A program made the position numbers and the translations under genes. From Lewinellaceae bacterium (GTDB lineage: Bacteria > Bacteroidota > Bacteroidia > Chitinophagales > Saprospiraceae), in assembly GCA_016713985.1 (NCBI GenBank), contig JADJOD010000013.1:76899-140898 (forward strand): 64,000 bases of DNA, written 5' to 3'. Shown one piece after another: positions 41,068 to 48,854 of this stretch (position 1 is its first letter; each line of letters starts with the position of its first letter). The notes beneath the pieces are model-generated. The model worked only from the letters and a program-made list of their open reading frames with translations. It had not been told where the DNA came from and did not search any database.

Positions 41068-41910
41068 TTACAGCTTGGAAATGATACTGAGACCGATACC
41101 CGGCAGAATTTCTTTCCAGTAAAAATCACTGAAACCGGCATCTAAGTAAACGGATTTTAAATCCTCCCTGCTGTACAGGCGGTTAAAATACGGATTTGCC
41201 GCTTTGGCAAAGTTAATACTTGCGCTGTTGGCCGTGTTTGGAAAAGGCTCCGTCAAAACCACGTAACCCTGATCGTACAGCGCCCGGTGCATGTTGCCGG
41301 CCACTGCCGCCAAGTCTTCAAAATAACTGCAACTCAGCTGGCAGTGCACTACGTCGAATTTTTTCCCGAGCCACGCGGGTAAATTGGCGGCGTCGGCCTG
41401 AAAAAAAGCCATGTTCGTTCGCCCATGGTCTTTGCCATTGTGGCATGCCAGGCGGATCATTTCGGAAGACAGATCGACGGCTACCACTTCGCTGTCGGCG
41501 GCCATCATGCTGAAAGCGATGGCTTCGTAGCCGGGCCCGCAGGCGCAATCCATTACCCTGCTTCCGGGTTTCAGGAAGTTCGATATTAACTCAAAGCTGT
41601 GTTTTGTGACAAACGACTTGAATATATGGACGGCCATTTCATACTCCGCAGCGGCATAATCGAAATATTTCACCCGTTCATAGTCCGGAGGTAACTGCCT
41701 CATTTTGTGCAGCTTAATGCCTTTTTCCGAAAAACTTCGCCCGCCCCTGGGTTGTATGCCCGGAGGCTCATTTCCCCACACCGCCAGTTCCATTTGTCCC
41801 TTTTCGATCAATACATCGGCGGGGTGGAGCACCTGTTCCGCCCATTGCTGAATCTGGCCTGTGAACAGCGGCCCCCAAATATCCCGGTGTTTGTCGAACT
41901 CGAATTTCAT
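41068..41910 (-). CDS. SAM-dependent methyltransferase (class I)
   Basis: 280 residues, soluble. VMDCACGPG at residues 119-127 is motif I, VVAVDLSSEMIRLA the acidic strand end (motif II) and FDVVHCQLSCSYFEDLAAVAGNMHRALYDQGYVVLTEPF the post-II/III region. The first ~95 residues are an extra helical domain unlike the minimal fold. Such enzymes methylate small molecules; beside a polyprenyl synthetase, prenyl or ubiquinone-like substrates are plausible, though UbiE/MenG sequence features are not evident. Five bases separate it from the polyprenyl synthetase, so the two are co-transcribed. It is the first gene of the minus-strand block. Confidence 0.82.
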   Translation of the reverse strand: MKFEFDKHRDIWGPLFTGQIQQWAEQVLHPADVLIEKGQMELAVWGNEPPGIQPRGGRSFSEKGIKLHKMRQLPPDYERVKYFDYAAAEYEMAVHIFKSFVTKHSFELISNFLKPGSRVMDCACGPGYEAIAFSMMAADSEVVAVDLSSEMIRLACHNGKDHGRTNMAFFQADAANLPAWLGKKFDVVHCQLSCSYFEDLAAVAGNMHRALYDQGYVVLTEPFPNTANSASINFAKAANPYFNRLYSREDLKSVYLDAGFSDFYWKEILPGIGLSIISKL

Positions 41911-42043
41911 ACGCCGTTCGGGTTGTTTTATTACCGGGGATGAAGATAAGAAAGGTCGGGAAAGGATGGGATATCAACGGGTGTATAATATTTCGAGGCA
42001 ATGCCGGGAAAAGGCGCCAACAGCGGGCTTACTGGTCGGTTGT

Positions 42044-42421
42044 TCATTTTCTCAGCCAAAGCGCGCCCAACGAATGAATCAGGCCGGAAAAGTCGTAATC
42101 CTGCCGGTTGTCATAAAAATTCAGGGTTGGAAGTTTATCAAACCGGTTGCCCGAAATGGCGGTTGACTCCAACCCTGATTGCAACACAACGGGCCCCATC
42201 TGACTGTTAACCAGGTAGTTGGAAAATGTTATATCCGGTAAGTTTTTTGACAAAACGGGGAGCCTGCGTGGGGACAACCCAACCGCCCTGACATGATCAA
42301 ACCGGAGCATGCCCAGGGAGCGGATATTGTTACCTCCCGGATTAAAGTGGTTAAGCGCATTTTGCCCCAAACAAACCGAGGCGATCAGAAAAAACGCAGC
42401 AGATAAAAACACTTCTTTCAT
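42044..42421 (-). CDS. Short secreted protein of unknown function
   Basis: 125 residues from the ATG at 42421. The N-terminus MKEVFLSAAFFLIASVCLGQ is a good Sec signal peptide ending before NALNHF. The mature part (NHFNPGGNNIRSLGMLRFDHVRAVGL...SNYLVNSQMGPVVLQSGLES) is low in known motifs; an LP-rich and Asn/Asp-rich sequence hints at a small beta protein. No family match comes to mind, and the gene may be a truncated relative of a longer cell-surface protein. It lies upstream of the isoprenoid cluster on the same strand but 130 bases away, so a link is uncertain. Confidence 0.5.
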   Translation of the reverse strand: MKEVFLSAAFFLIASVCLGQNALNHFNPGGNNIRSLGMLRFDHVRAVGLSPRRLPVLSKNLPDITFSNYLVNSQMGPVVLQSGLESTAISGNRFDKLPTLNFYDNRQDYDFSGLIHSLGALWLRK

Positions 42422-42807
42422 AACCTTGAAGTTGAGCAAGCTTTGAAAAGTGTATCACTTCTTTATGCAAAGAAAACCTTATTCGGGCATGAAAGCAAAT
42501 CGCTATCCAATCGCTTGTCCTGTCCCCAGCTCTTCTCCCAACGCGCATTTTCGCCCTGTTGGAGCCCACACGGCAACACGTTGAAAAGCGCTATCCGCAC
42601 GTTTTCAGGCGGAAAAAGTGTGGGGAAGCACACTTTCAACGGAGTGATCAATCCCAGGCAGGGTCTTACACATACCCGGGATTTGCTCCGGGCATTCTTT
42701 TCTGTAGAAATCAGTACGTCCCGGCCCAAATAACTATTGATCAGACCTCCAAATCAGCAAAAAATATCCGTCTCCCCGTGTCCAAACAACATTGTACGCA
42801 AATAAAA
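42422..42807. other. Intergenic region without a convincing gene
   Basis: Between the secreted protein start and the tRNA terminator I see several short open frames, all without start context, motif or signal. Sequence composition is ordinary and I cannot exclude a decayed gene. No repeat family of the kinds seen elsewhere is present. Confidence 0.45.
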
Positions 42808-42841
42808 AACGACCTGCAAAGAGAAACCTCTGCAAGTCGTT
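42808..42841 (-). terminator. Terminator downstream of tRNA-Lys
   Basis: AACGAC-c-TGCA (42808-42818) pairs with TGCA-a-GTCGTT (42831-42841), a 10-bp stem with one mismatch plus an inner 3-bp extension. The minus strand then reads TTTTTTATTT. It follows the tRNA by 11 bases. Confidence 0.75.
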
Positions 42842-42852
42842 GACAATCAATG

Positions 42853-42925
42853 TGATCCCGATGGGACTCGAACCCATGACTCCTTGATTAAAAGTCAAGT
42901 GCTCTACCGACTGAGCTACGGGATC
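42853..42925 (-). tRNA. tRNA-Lys (anticodon UUU)
   Basis: 73 bases on the minus strand. The 7-bp acceptor stem GATCCCG/CGGGATC, D-arm AGCTCAGTCGGTAGAGC, anticodon arm with TTT in CTTGACTTTTAATCAAG, and T-arm GGTTCGAGTCC form a full cloverleaf with discriminator A. CCA is not encoded, so it is added after transcription. Confidence 0.95.
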
Positions 42926-43054
42926 GGACCGTTTTTTGTTTTTGGGGCGGGCTTTAAAAAGCGGGTGCAAAGATACGCCGACCTGCTCCGAATTTCCAAC
43001 CCCCGCCCGATTTTTTTCCAATAATTATTTGGAATTCACTACCCAAAAGTATAC

Positions 43055-43089
43055 TTTGGGAAAATTAGTTTCGCTGGAACGTACCTTTG
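43055..43089 (+). promoter_or_regulatory. Possible promoter of rbfA-nadD
   Basis: TACCTTTG at 43082-43089 is an exact -7 box. TTTG at 43055-43058 is 23 bases upstream of it, slightly longer than the usual 19-21. rbfA starts 61 bases after the box. Confidence 0.45.
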
Positions 43090-43150
43090 TGGCACTTTCC
43101 CCCGAAAACCCACGTTTCACCCCTCACTTCAACCATACAATATTACGACA

Positions 43151-43522
43151 ATGGAAAGCATACGACAAAAACAAATTGGTGAACTGCTCCGGCGTTATTT
43201 CGGAATGCTGCTCACCGAAGAAGGCAGTAATATCTACGGCCGCGACAAACTCGTGACCGTCACGGAAGTGAAAATGACCCCCGATCTGCTCATCGCCAAA
43301 ATTTATATCAGCGTATACGGCACGGAAAACAAACAGGAGGTGATTCTCGAACTGGAAGACAACTACCCCCGCCTGCGGCAGGCGCTCGCCTCCAAGGCCG
43401 GCAAACACATGCGCCGCGTACCCGAACTCGAATTTTTCCTCGACGACACCATCGATGAAATGTACCGCGTGGATGCCCTGCTCAACAAGGTCTCGGAAGA
43501 AGATAAAAATCTCGGCAAATGA
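43151..43522 (+). CDS. rbfA: 30S ribosome-binding factor A
   Basis: 123 residues, full length for the family. MESIRQKQIGELLRRYFGMLL opens the single KH-like domain, and VTVTEVKMTPDLLIAKIYISVYG, LRQALASKAGKHMRRVPELEFFLDDTIDEM and RVDALLNKVSEED are conserved RbfA blocks. It binds the central domain of 16S rRNA late in 30S assembly and is needed for growth at low temperature. It is the first gene of a probable pair with nadD, which starts 23 bases after its stop. Confidence 0.95.
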   Translation: MESIRQKQIGELLRRYFGMLLTEEGSNIYGRDKLVTVTEVKMTPDLLIAKIYISVYGTENKQEVILELEDNYPRLRQALASKAGKHMRRVPELEFFLDDTIDEMYRVDALLNKVSEEDKNLGK

Positions 43523-43544
43523 GGTTGGTTATTGGTAACCACGT

Positions 43545-44117
43545 ATGAAAATCGGCTTGTTTTTCGGCTCTTTCAACCCCGTACACATCGGTCATCTGAT
43601 CATCGCCAACTTCATGGCGACGCAGACCGACCTGGAGAAGGTGTGGCTGGTTGTTAGTCCGCACAACCCGCTGAAACCGAAAAAAACACTGGCCAGAGAC
43701 CATGACCGGCTGCACTTGGTGCGCATAGGCATCGGCGACAACCCAAAAATTCAGGCTTCCAGCGTCGAATTCGACCTGCCCAAACCCTCATATACCATTG
43801 ATACGCTGGCATTTCTAAAGGAAAAACACCCGGAACACGAATTCGCTCTCATCATGGGCGGCGATAACTTAGCCTCGCTGCACCTCTGGAAGAATTACGA
43901 GATGTTGCTCGCCGGGTACGATATTTATGTATACAAACGCCCCGCATTCGATGCCGGCGACCTGGCCTCGCACCCGCGTGTGCGCATCTGCGAGGCGCCC
44001 CTGCTCGATATCTCGGCCACGTATATCCGGGACTGTATCCGCAACGGGAAGTCGGTGCGTTATTTGGTGCCCGATGCCGTCTGGGAATACCTCGAATCGG
44101 GGAATTTGTACCGTTGA
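43545..44117 (+). CDS. nadD: Nicotinate-nucleotide adenylyltransferase
   Basis: 190 residues. MKIGLFFGSFNPVHIGHLIIANFM contains the GxFxPxHxGH nucleotidyltransferase motif, PSYTIDTLAFLKEKHPEHEFALIMGGDNLASLHLWKNYEML is the substrate region, and ISATYIRDCIRNG is the ISxTxIR motif that binds the ATP triphosphate. It converts nicotinate mononucleotide and ATP to nicotinate-adenine dinucleotide in NAD synthesis. Downstream of rbfA by 23 bases. The stop is followed within 10 bases by a GCCCGCCCCTGCGGGCAGGC-type palindrome of about 20 bases and then by the convergent FkbM gene. Confidence 0.95.
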   Translation: MKIGLFFGSFNPVHIGHLIIANFMATQTDLEKVWLVVSPHNPLKPKKTLARDHDRLHLVRIGIGDNPKIQASSVEFDLPKPSYTIDTLAFLKEKHPEHEFALIMGGDNLASLHLWKNYEMLLAGYDIYVYKRPAFDAGDLASHPRVRICEAPLLDISATYIRDCIRNGKSVRYLVPDAVWEYLESGNLYR

Positions 44118-44140
44118 CGCCCGCCCCTGCGGGCAGGCAA

Positions 44141-44857
44141 TCAGTATGCGATAAAGTAGTAGTTCTTTTTCCCGTAGTAATGCGCGCAAAACGTTTCCCT
44201 GCTCATTGGTGCGCCCTCGTGCAGAAAACGGTCCATCAGGGACACCCGGAGCCCGCATTGCGCGAGCAGGTCGTACACCTGTTCGGGTGTGGCGCCGTAT
44301 AATTCGGAGGCGCCGAGGCCGTGTTCGAAGATCACGACCGGTTTGCACCGGGTGAGTGTTTGAACGGCGCCGCGCAACACCAGAAGTTCGCCCCCCTCCA
44401 CGTCAATTTTTACCAGGTCGATGTGTACGTCGGGCGGCAACAGTTCGTCGAGCCGCTCCGTTTTTACGGTGATCTGGGTATCCTGTTCGTTCGGATGGTC
44501 GTAGTCGCGTTTCAGCAGGCCGCTGTAGGAGGGGTTACTCACCACATAGTTAAAACTTGAAGCGCCCGTTTTATCGGACAAGGCGATGTCGAACAGCCGG
44601 CAATTGGTTTTATCCGCATATTTTTCTACCAGCCCCCGGTAAAGGTCCGGTATCGGTTCGAAACCGAAATGGGTGCCCTGAGGCGCATTTTTGAGGAACA
44701 AATCCAGAATTTCTCCCTTGTGGCAACCCACGTCGATGCAATTGCTCTGCGGTTTGCAGACTTTTTGCACCACCCGCTGCGTTTGCCGGTCGTACCTTTG
44801 ATTTTGGGTAAATGCGATGGGAAGAGACTTCAGGAATCGCTTGATTGCCGCTTTCAA
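44141..44857 (-). CDS. FkbM family methyltransferase
   Basis: 238 residues. SNCIDVGCHKGEILDLFLKNAPQGTHFGFEPIPD contains the SAM-binding motif I (CIDVGCHKG) and the acidic residue of motif II (FEP) of the FkbM family. VDEL/DVHIDLVKIDVEGGELLVLRGAVQTLTRCKPVVIFEHGLG is the diagnostic C-terminal KxDVEGxE block. Members O-methylate sugars or polyketides. The Met start at 44857 is preceded by ordinary sequence. It is a lone gene convergent with nadD and divergent from porZ, with no sugar-biosynthesis genes adjacent, though a flippase lies 4 kb away. Confidence 0.85.
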   Translation of the reverse strand: MKAAIKRFLKSLPIAFTQNQRYDRQTQRVVQKVCKPQSNCIDVGCHKGEILDLFLKNAPQGTHFGFEPIPDLYRGLVEKYADKTNCRLFDIALSDKTGASSFNYVVSNPSYSGLLKRDYDHPNEQDTQITVKTERLDELLPPDVHIDLVKIDVEGGELLVLRGAVQTLTRCKPVVIFEHGLGASELYGATPEQVYDLLAQCGLRVSLMDRFLHEGAPMSRETFCAHYYGKKNYYFIAY

Positions 44858-45014
44858 ACTTTCTGCCTTTTTGAATTCGCCGCAATATTAGGCATAAGTG
44901 CCGCTTTTGTCCGCATTCCTGTGGAGATTTCAGGCAACCTTGCCCGGCAGAGCTGCATCATGGCACTGTTACCCACGTCCAGATATATTCAGAACGGCCA
45001 ACCAGTCAAACATT

Positions 45015-47345
45015 ATGCGTCTGCTCTATTCGATTGTTATTCTTTTTGTTACACTTTCAAACCTGTCCGCACAAACCGATTCTTCCGGGTTTCCGCCCCT
45101 TAAAATCGGGGAATGGCGCCAGCACCTGCCCTGGCAGCGCTCCACCTATGTAACACAAAGCGACACCAAGGTGTATTTTTCTTCGGAGTGGGCGGTGGTG
45201 GAAATCGACAAAGCGGATCGCTCGCAACGTTTTTTGACCAAAGTGGAAGGTCTGAGCGACGTGGGTATTCGCCTGATCCGTTACAACCGGGAAGCCGGGG
45301 CGCTGATCGTGGCTTACACCAACAGCAACCTCGACATTTATTACCCGGCCGACGGTGCGGTGGTGAATCTTCCCTTTATCAAAAAAAATATCAATATCGT
45401 CGGCGACAAACAGGTGAACGACGTGGCGTTTGAGGGCAAGTTCGCCTACCTCGCCAGCGCATTCGGCGTGCTGAAACTCAACCTGGAGCGCAAGGAAGTG
45501 GAGTACACCGTTTTTACGGATGTTGTGGTGAAATCATTCGCTGTTTACAACGGCAATTTGTACGCCGGCACCGAAGAAGGCCTGTTCCGGATCGCTTCGG
45601 ACGACGTGAACCCGGAGGATTTCAGCCGCTGGCAAATGCTCGGCGCTGCGGACGGTTTTCCGGCAGGTGTATCCGTAAATGCCCTGAATGTCTGGAACAA
45701 CCAGTTGTATCTCGGCATCGGGAAAACCCTGTACAGCTACGATGGCTCCGGCGTTTCCACGATTGCCACCAACCCCACCCGCGACGTATTTTACCTCAGC
45801 AGCGAAGGCCCGGGGCTGATGATCGGGTGGAAACAGAATATCGGCACGGTGGAATACATGGAGCCTTCGGGCGCCCGGTACGAAATTCAGGGCCCCTGCG
45901 GCGCGGAGGTTCCTTTATACGGCATCGAAGACGGCAGTAAAAAATTCTGGATCGCCGACGGCAACGATCAATACCGGTATTACGACCACAACACGGGCGT
46001 GTGCGAGCGGTTTTCATATAATTCACCTTATTTCGAACACTCCACGGAGATTGCCGTGGCCAATGACAAGGTATACGTGGCTACACCCGGCGCTTTGTCC
46101 GACCTGAGCCCGCTGTACCGCGATTTTGGCATTTACATTTTTGAAAACGGACAATGGGGCCGCTTTTACGGAGGTTCCAACCCCGAATTGGCGGACGAAG
46201 ACGGCTACGCCGCACTTTGGCGCGTGGCGCCACACCCCTCGGAAGACAAGTTTTACGCCGGCAGTTTTGTCGGTGGCGTGGTAGAAGCCACCGCGCCCGG
46301 GGCGCCTACCGTCCGGTATACCCAGAATAATTCCATTCTGCAAGGCGCGGGTTCGGCAGGTTCGAACCGCACGGCAATCGGCGGACTTGCTTTCGATTCG
46401 GATAACAACCTGTGGATCTGCAACTACGGTGCGGGCTCGCCCATCGCCGTGTTAAAAGCCGACGGCACCCTGCGCAACTTTTCGGCGGCGCCGGCCAACA
46501 ACCTGTTGCAAGTCGTTGTGGATCAAAGCGGTTACAAGTGGTTTGTCATCGGTTTTAACGGCGGCGTACTGGTGTACGACAGCGGCGACGACCTCGACAA
46601 CCCCGCCGACGACCGATACCGGATCATTAATTCCGGCAACAGCGCGTTGCCGACCAACAGCGTAACCACCATTGCGGTCGATCTGGAAGGTGATGTCTGG
46701 GTAGGCACACAACAGGGAGCGGTCAGCTTTGAATGCGGCAGCAACGTATTCGACGCCAGCAGCTGCACGGGCCGGAGAAGGATCGTAAACGTGGAAGGAT
46801 TTAACGCCTACCTGCTCGAAACAGAAGAAGTGCGGGCTATCGCAGTCGACGGCGCCAATCGCAAGTGGTTCGGCACCACCAACGGCGTTTTTGTGCAGTC
46901 GCCCGATGCCCTGACCCAGGAAGCGCGTTTTACGTCTACCAACAGCCCCTTGTTCGACGATGCCATCACCGATATCGCCATCAACCAAAAAAGCGGCGAG
47001 GTTTGGATCGGCACGGAAAAAGGCCTCATTTCGCTGCGGGCGGAAGCCACAGAAGGTGGTCGTATCAACAGCCTCATGCCATATGCGTATCCGAACCCTG
47101 TGCGCCCGGATTACGACGGCCCCATTGCAATCTACGGGCTTGCCCGCGATGCCAATGTAAAAATCACCGATGTGGGGGGCAACCTCGTATATGAAGGCAA
47201 GGCATTGGGCGGTCAGGCCGTTTGGAACGGCCGCGATTACCTGGGCAGACGGGTGGCTTCGGGGGTCTACATGATATTCGCCACCAGTTCGGCGTCCTTT
47301 GAGTCGCCCGATGCAATTATCACTAAAGTTGTGATTTTAAATTGA
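45015..47345 (+). CDS. porZ: PorZ-like two-component-propeller protein of the type IX secretion system
   Basis: 776 residues from the ATG at 45015; the frame is open to 44898 but the signal peptide (MRLLYSIVILFVTLSNLSAQ) starts here. IGEWRQHLPWQRSTYVTQSDTKVYFSSEWAVVEIDKADRSQRFLTKVEGLSDVGIRLIRYN is typical of the PorZ N-terminus. Repeated blades with VWVGTQQGAVSF, RKWFGTTNGVFV and EVWIGTEKGLISL are two-component-regulator propeller repeats. The last ~85 residues (YPNPVRPDYDGPIAIYGLARDANVKITDVGGNLVYEGKALGGQAVWNGRD...GVYMIFAT) are a T9SS type A sorting domain. In Porphyromonas, PorZ delivers anionic LPS to the sortase PorU at the surface. Assignment is by architecture and length. Confidence 0.8.
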   Translation: MRLLYSIVILFVTLSNLSAQTDSSGFPPLKIGEWRQHLPWQRSTYVTQSDTKVYFSSEWAVVEIDKADRSQRFLTKVEGLSDVGIRLIRYNREAGALIVAYTNSNLDIYYPADGAVVNLPFIKKNINIVGDKQVNDVAFEGKFAYLASAFGVLKLNLERKEVEYTVFTDVVVKSFAVYNGNLYAGTEEGLFRIASDDVNPEDFSRWQMLGAADGFPAGVSVNALNVWNNQLYLGIGKTLYSYDGSGVSTIATNPTRDVFYLSSEGPGLMIGWKQNIGTVEYMEPSGARYEIQGPCGAEVPLYGIEDGSKKFWIADGNDQYRYYDHNTGVCERFSYNSPYFEHSTEIAVANDKVYVATPGALSDLSPLYRDFGIYIFENGQWGRFYGGSNPELADEDGYAALWRVAPHPSEDKFYAGSFVGGVVEATAPGAPTVRYTQNNSILQGAGSAGSNRTAIGGLAFDSDNNLWICNYGAGSPIAVLKADGTLRNFSAAPANNLLQVVVDQSGYKWFVIGFNGGVLVYDSGDDLDNPADDRYRIINSGNSALPTNSVTTIAVDLEGDVWVGTQQGAVSFECGSNVFDASSCTGRRRIVNVEGFNAYLLETEEVRAIAVDGANRKWFGTTNGVFVQSPDALTQEARFTSTNSPLFDDAITDIAINQKSGEVWIGTEKGLISLRAEATEGGRINSLMPYAYPNPVRPDYDGPIAIYGLARDANVKITDVGGNLVYEGKALGGQAVWNGRDYLGRRVASGVYMIFATSSASFESPDAIITKVVILN

Positions 47346-47512
47346 TTATGAATTGTTTATAAAAAATACATTTAACACTGCTTATGCCTGTGGGCAGGCC
47401 AATGTTAAAATCCGAATTATAATTCACCCCGAAAGCAATAATGGACCCGTACCCGCTGTTTTATACGCGATTTTTCAAACAAAATTCTAAATCAAAACGG
47501 CTATAGAAGCCT

Positions 47513-47749
47513 ATGGAAGAAACTTACACATACAACCAACTGGTCAAATTTCTGTACCACGAAATGCCGGCGGAAGAAGCTATGGAGATGGCGCAATACC
47601 TCGATGAAGACCCCGAAACACGCGCCATGTTCGACAGCCTCCTGCTCGCAAAAATTCAACTCCCGAAAGCCCGCTTCCACCCGTCGCAGAATGCCCTGAA
47701 CAACATTTTGCGATACAGCACAAAAACGGCTTTAGAAGCATCGCTTTAA
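47513..47749 (+). CDS. Small conserved Bacteroidota protein
   Basis: 78 residues, no signal peptide. YTYNQLVKFLYHEMPAEEAMEMAQYLDEDPETRAMFDSLLLAKIQLPKARFHPSQNALNNILRYS is a helical sequence that I recall as a recurrent small family in Bacteroidota, where it is often annotated as hypothetical or as an anti-sigma-like helper. The paired helices with an acidic middle resemble zinc-free anti-sigma N-termini, but no sigma gene is adjacent. A GC-rich hairpin with a TTTTGTTT tail follows at about 47776-47810. Confidence 0.65.
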   Translation: MEETYTYNQLVKFLYHEMPAEEAMEMAQYLDEDPETRAMFDSLLLAKIQLPKARFHPSQNALNNILRYSTKTALEASL

Positions 47750-47775
47750 CAACGTGTGCTTCCAACTTTGAAGGC

Positions 47776-47810
47776 AAACCCTCGTCGTCACCACCGGCGG
47801 GGGTTTTGTT
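47776..47810 (+). terminator. Probable terminator after the small conserved gene
   Basis: AAACCC and GGGTTT flank a GC-rich inner stem (TCGTCG with CGGCGG, imperfect), followed by TTTTGTTT. Lies 27 bases downstream of the stop. Confidence 0.6.
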
Positions 47811-47898
47811 TATCTAAAAATCCGGTACTTCGGTCTGCTTTTCAGCCCACACCGTAAGCAAAAACAAACAGACGTTGTTACTTTGCCGAACAAAACCT

Positions 47899-47989
47899 CC
47901 CCCACTGCCACTGCCACTGCCACCGTTACTGTCACTGCGTTACTGCTGCCACTGCCACCGTTACTGCCACTGCCTCCATGCTCACTGCC
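47899..47989. repeat. CCACTGCCACTG tract overlapping the ABC ATPase start
   Basis: Degenerate ACTGCC/ACCGTT hexamer repeats run up to and over the ATG at 47978. The same type of tract, in the same orientation relative to its gene, precedes folA (31781-31842). Confidence 0.75.
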
Positions 47990-48643
47990 ACACATCTTAC
48001 CAAACAATACCATTCTGCCAACGGCCATGCCCTCACGGTGCTGGACGACGTCAGTTTTGAACTCGCCGCAGGCGATACCTTTGCCATTGTAGGCCCTTCC
48101 GGTTCGGGCAAAACCACCCTGCTCGGCCTGTGCGCCGGCCTCGACCGCGCTACCAGCGGTTCCGTTTCGCTGAACAATATTCCACTCGACGACTTGTCGG
48201 AAGACCAACGCGCCGAAGTTCGCAATCGCTACGTGGGTTTTGTTTTTCAGAATTTTCAACTTATTCCGACACTCACGGCGCTGGAAAACGTGATGGTGCC
48301 GCTGGAACTGCGCAACGACTCCCAGGCCGAGTCAATTGCCCGCCAATGGCTCGAAAAAGTCGGCCTCGGCGACCGCCTCGACCACTACCCTGCCCAACTT
48401 TCGGGCGGTGAACAACAACGGGTGTGTATCGCCCGGGCTTTTTCCAATACGCCGAAAATCCTTTTTGCCGACGAGCCCACCGGCAACCTCGATGCCGACA
48501 ATGCCGCAGGTATCGTTGATCTGATCTTCGATTTGAACCGGACGGCGGGCACAACCCTGGTGCTGGTTACCCACGACCCGGAATTGGCCAAACGCACGGG
48601 GCGGGTGTTGCGGCTCAAAGGTGGAAAAACGGAGCTGCAGTAG
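47978..48643 (+). CDS. ABC transporter ATP-binding protein (LolD/YbbA-like)
   Basis: 221 residues. Walker A GPSGSGKTT, Q-loop VFQNFQLIPTLTALENVMVPLEL, signature LSGGEQQR, Walker B ILFADEP and the H-loop in LVLVTHDPELAKRTG are all present. Length and the VPLEL...YPAQLSGGEQQRVCIARAF context place it with the MacB/LolD/YbbA group that powers FtsX-type permeases exporting lipoproteins, lipids or peptides. No permease gene is adjacent, so it must act with one elsewhere. The start lies inside the ACTGCC repeat tract. Confidence 0.9.
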   Translation: MLTATHLTKQYHSANGHALTVLDDVSFELAAGDTFAIVGPSGSGKTTLLGLCAGLDRATSGSVSLNNIPLDDLSEDQRAEVRNRYVGFVFQNFQLIPTLTALENVMVPLELRNDSQAESIARQWLEKVGLGDRLDHYPAQLSGGEQQRVCIARAFSNTPKILFADEPTGNLDADNAAGIVDLIFDLNRTAGTTLVLVTHDPELAKRTGRVLRLKGGKTELQ

Positions 48644-48670
48644 CACAGGAGATGTACCCTAAGTCTTTTT

Positions 48671-48756
48671 TCCCGCAGATGCCTCAGGTTTTTGCAGATT
48701 ACTTTTCCAAGCGCAGTCGAAATAAAAATCGGCGTTGATCTGTGAAATCTGCGGGA
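48671..48756. repeat. CGCAGAT-type inverted repeat
   Basis: TCCCGCAGAT (48671-48680) and ATCTGCGGGA (48747-48756) form exact inverted ends. Between them is a degraded GCAGATT/AATCTG-rich sequence. It resembles a dispersed intergenic palindrome type seen in several bacterial genomes. Confidence 0.6.
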
Positions 48757-48854
48757 GACCCAATCATTGTCGCGGGTAAATTTTGTGCGGGAACGAACAA
48801 AACGCCCTCAAAAGGAATTCGGCAGTTAAAGCAGCCGGTATATACCTTCGCCGT

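Noticed and set aside
42443..42733. Open frame in the spacer between the secreted protein and tRNA-Lys
   Set aside because: The translation looks random (mixed Cys, Arg and Ser without hydrophobic pattern) and the other strand is equally open.
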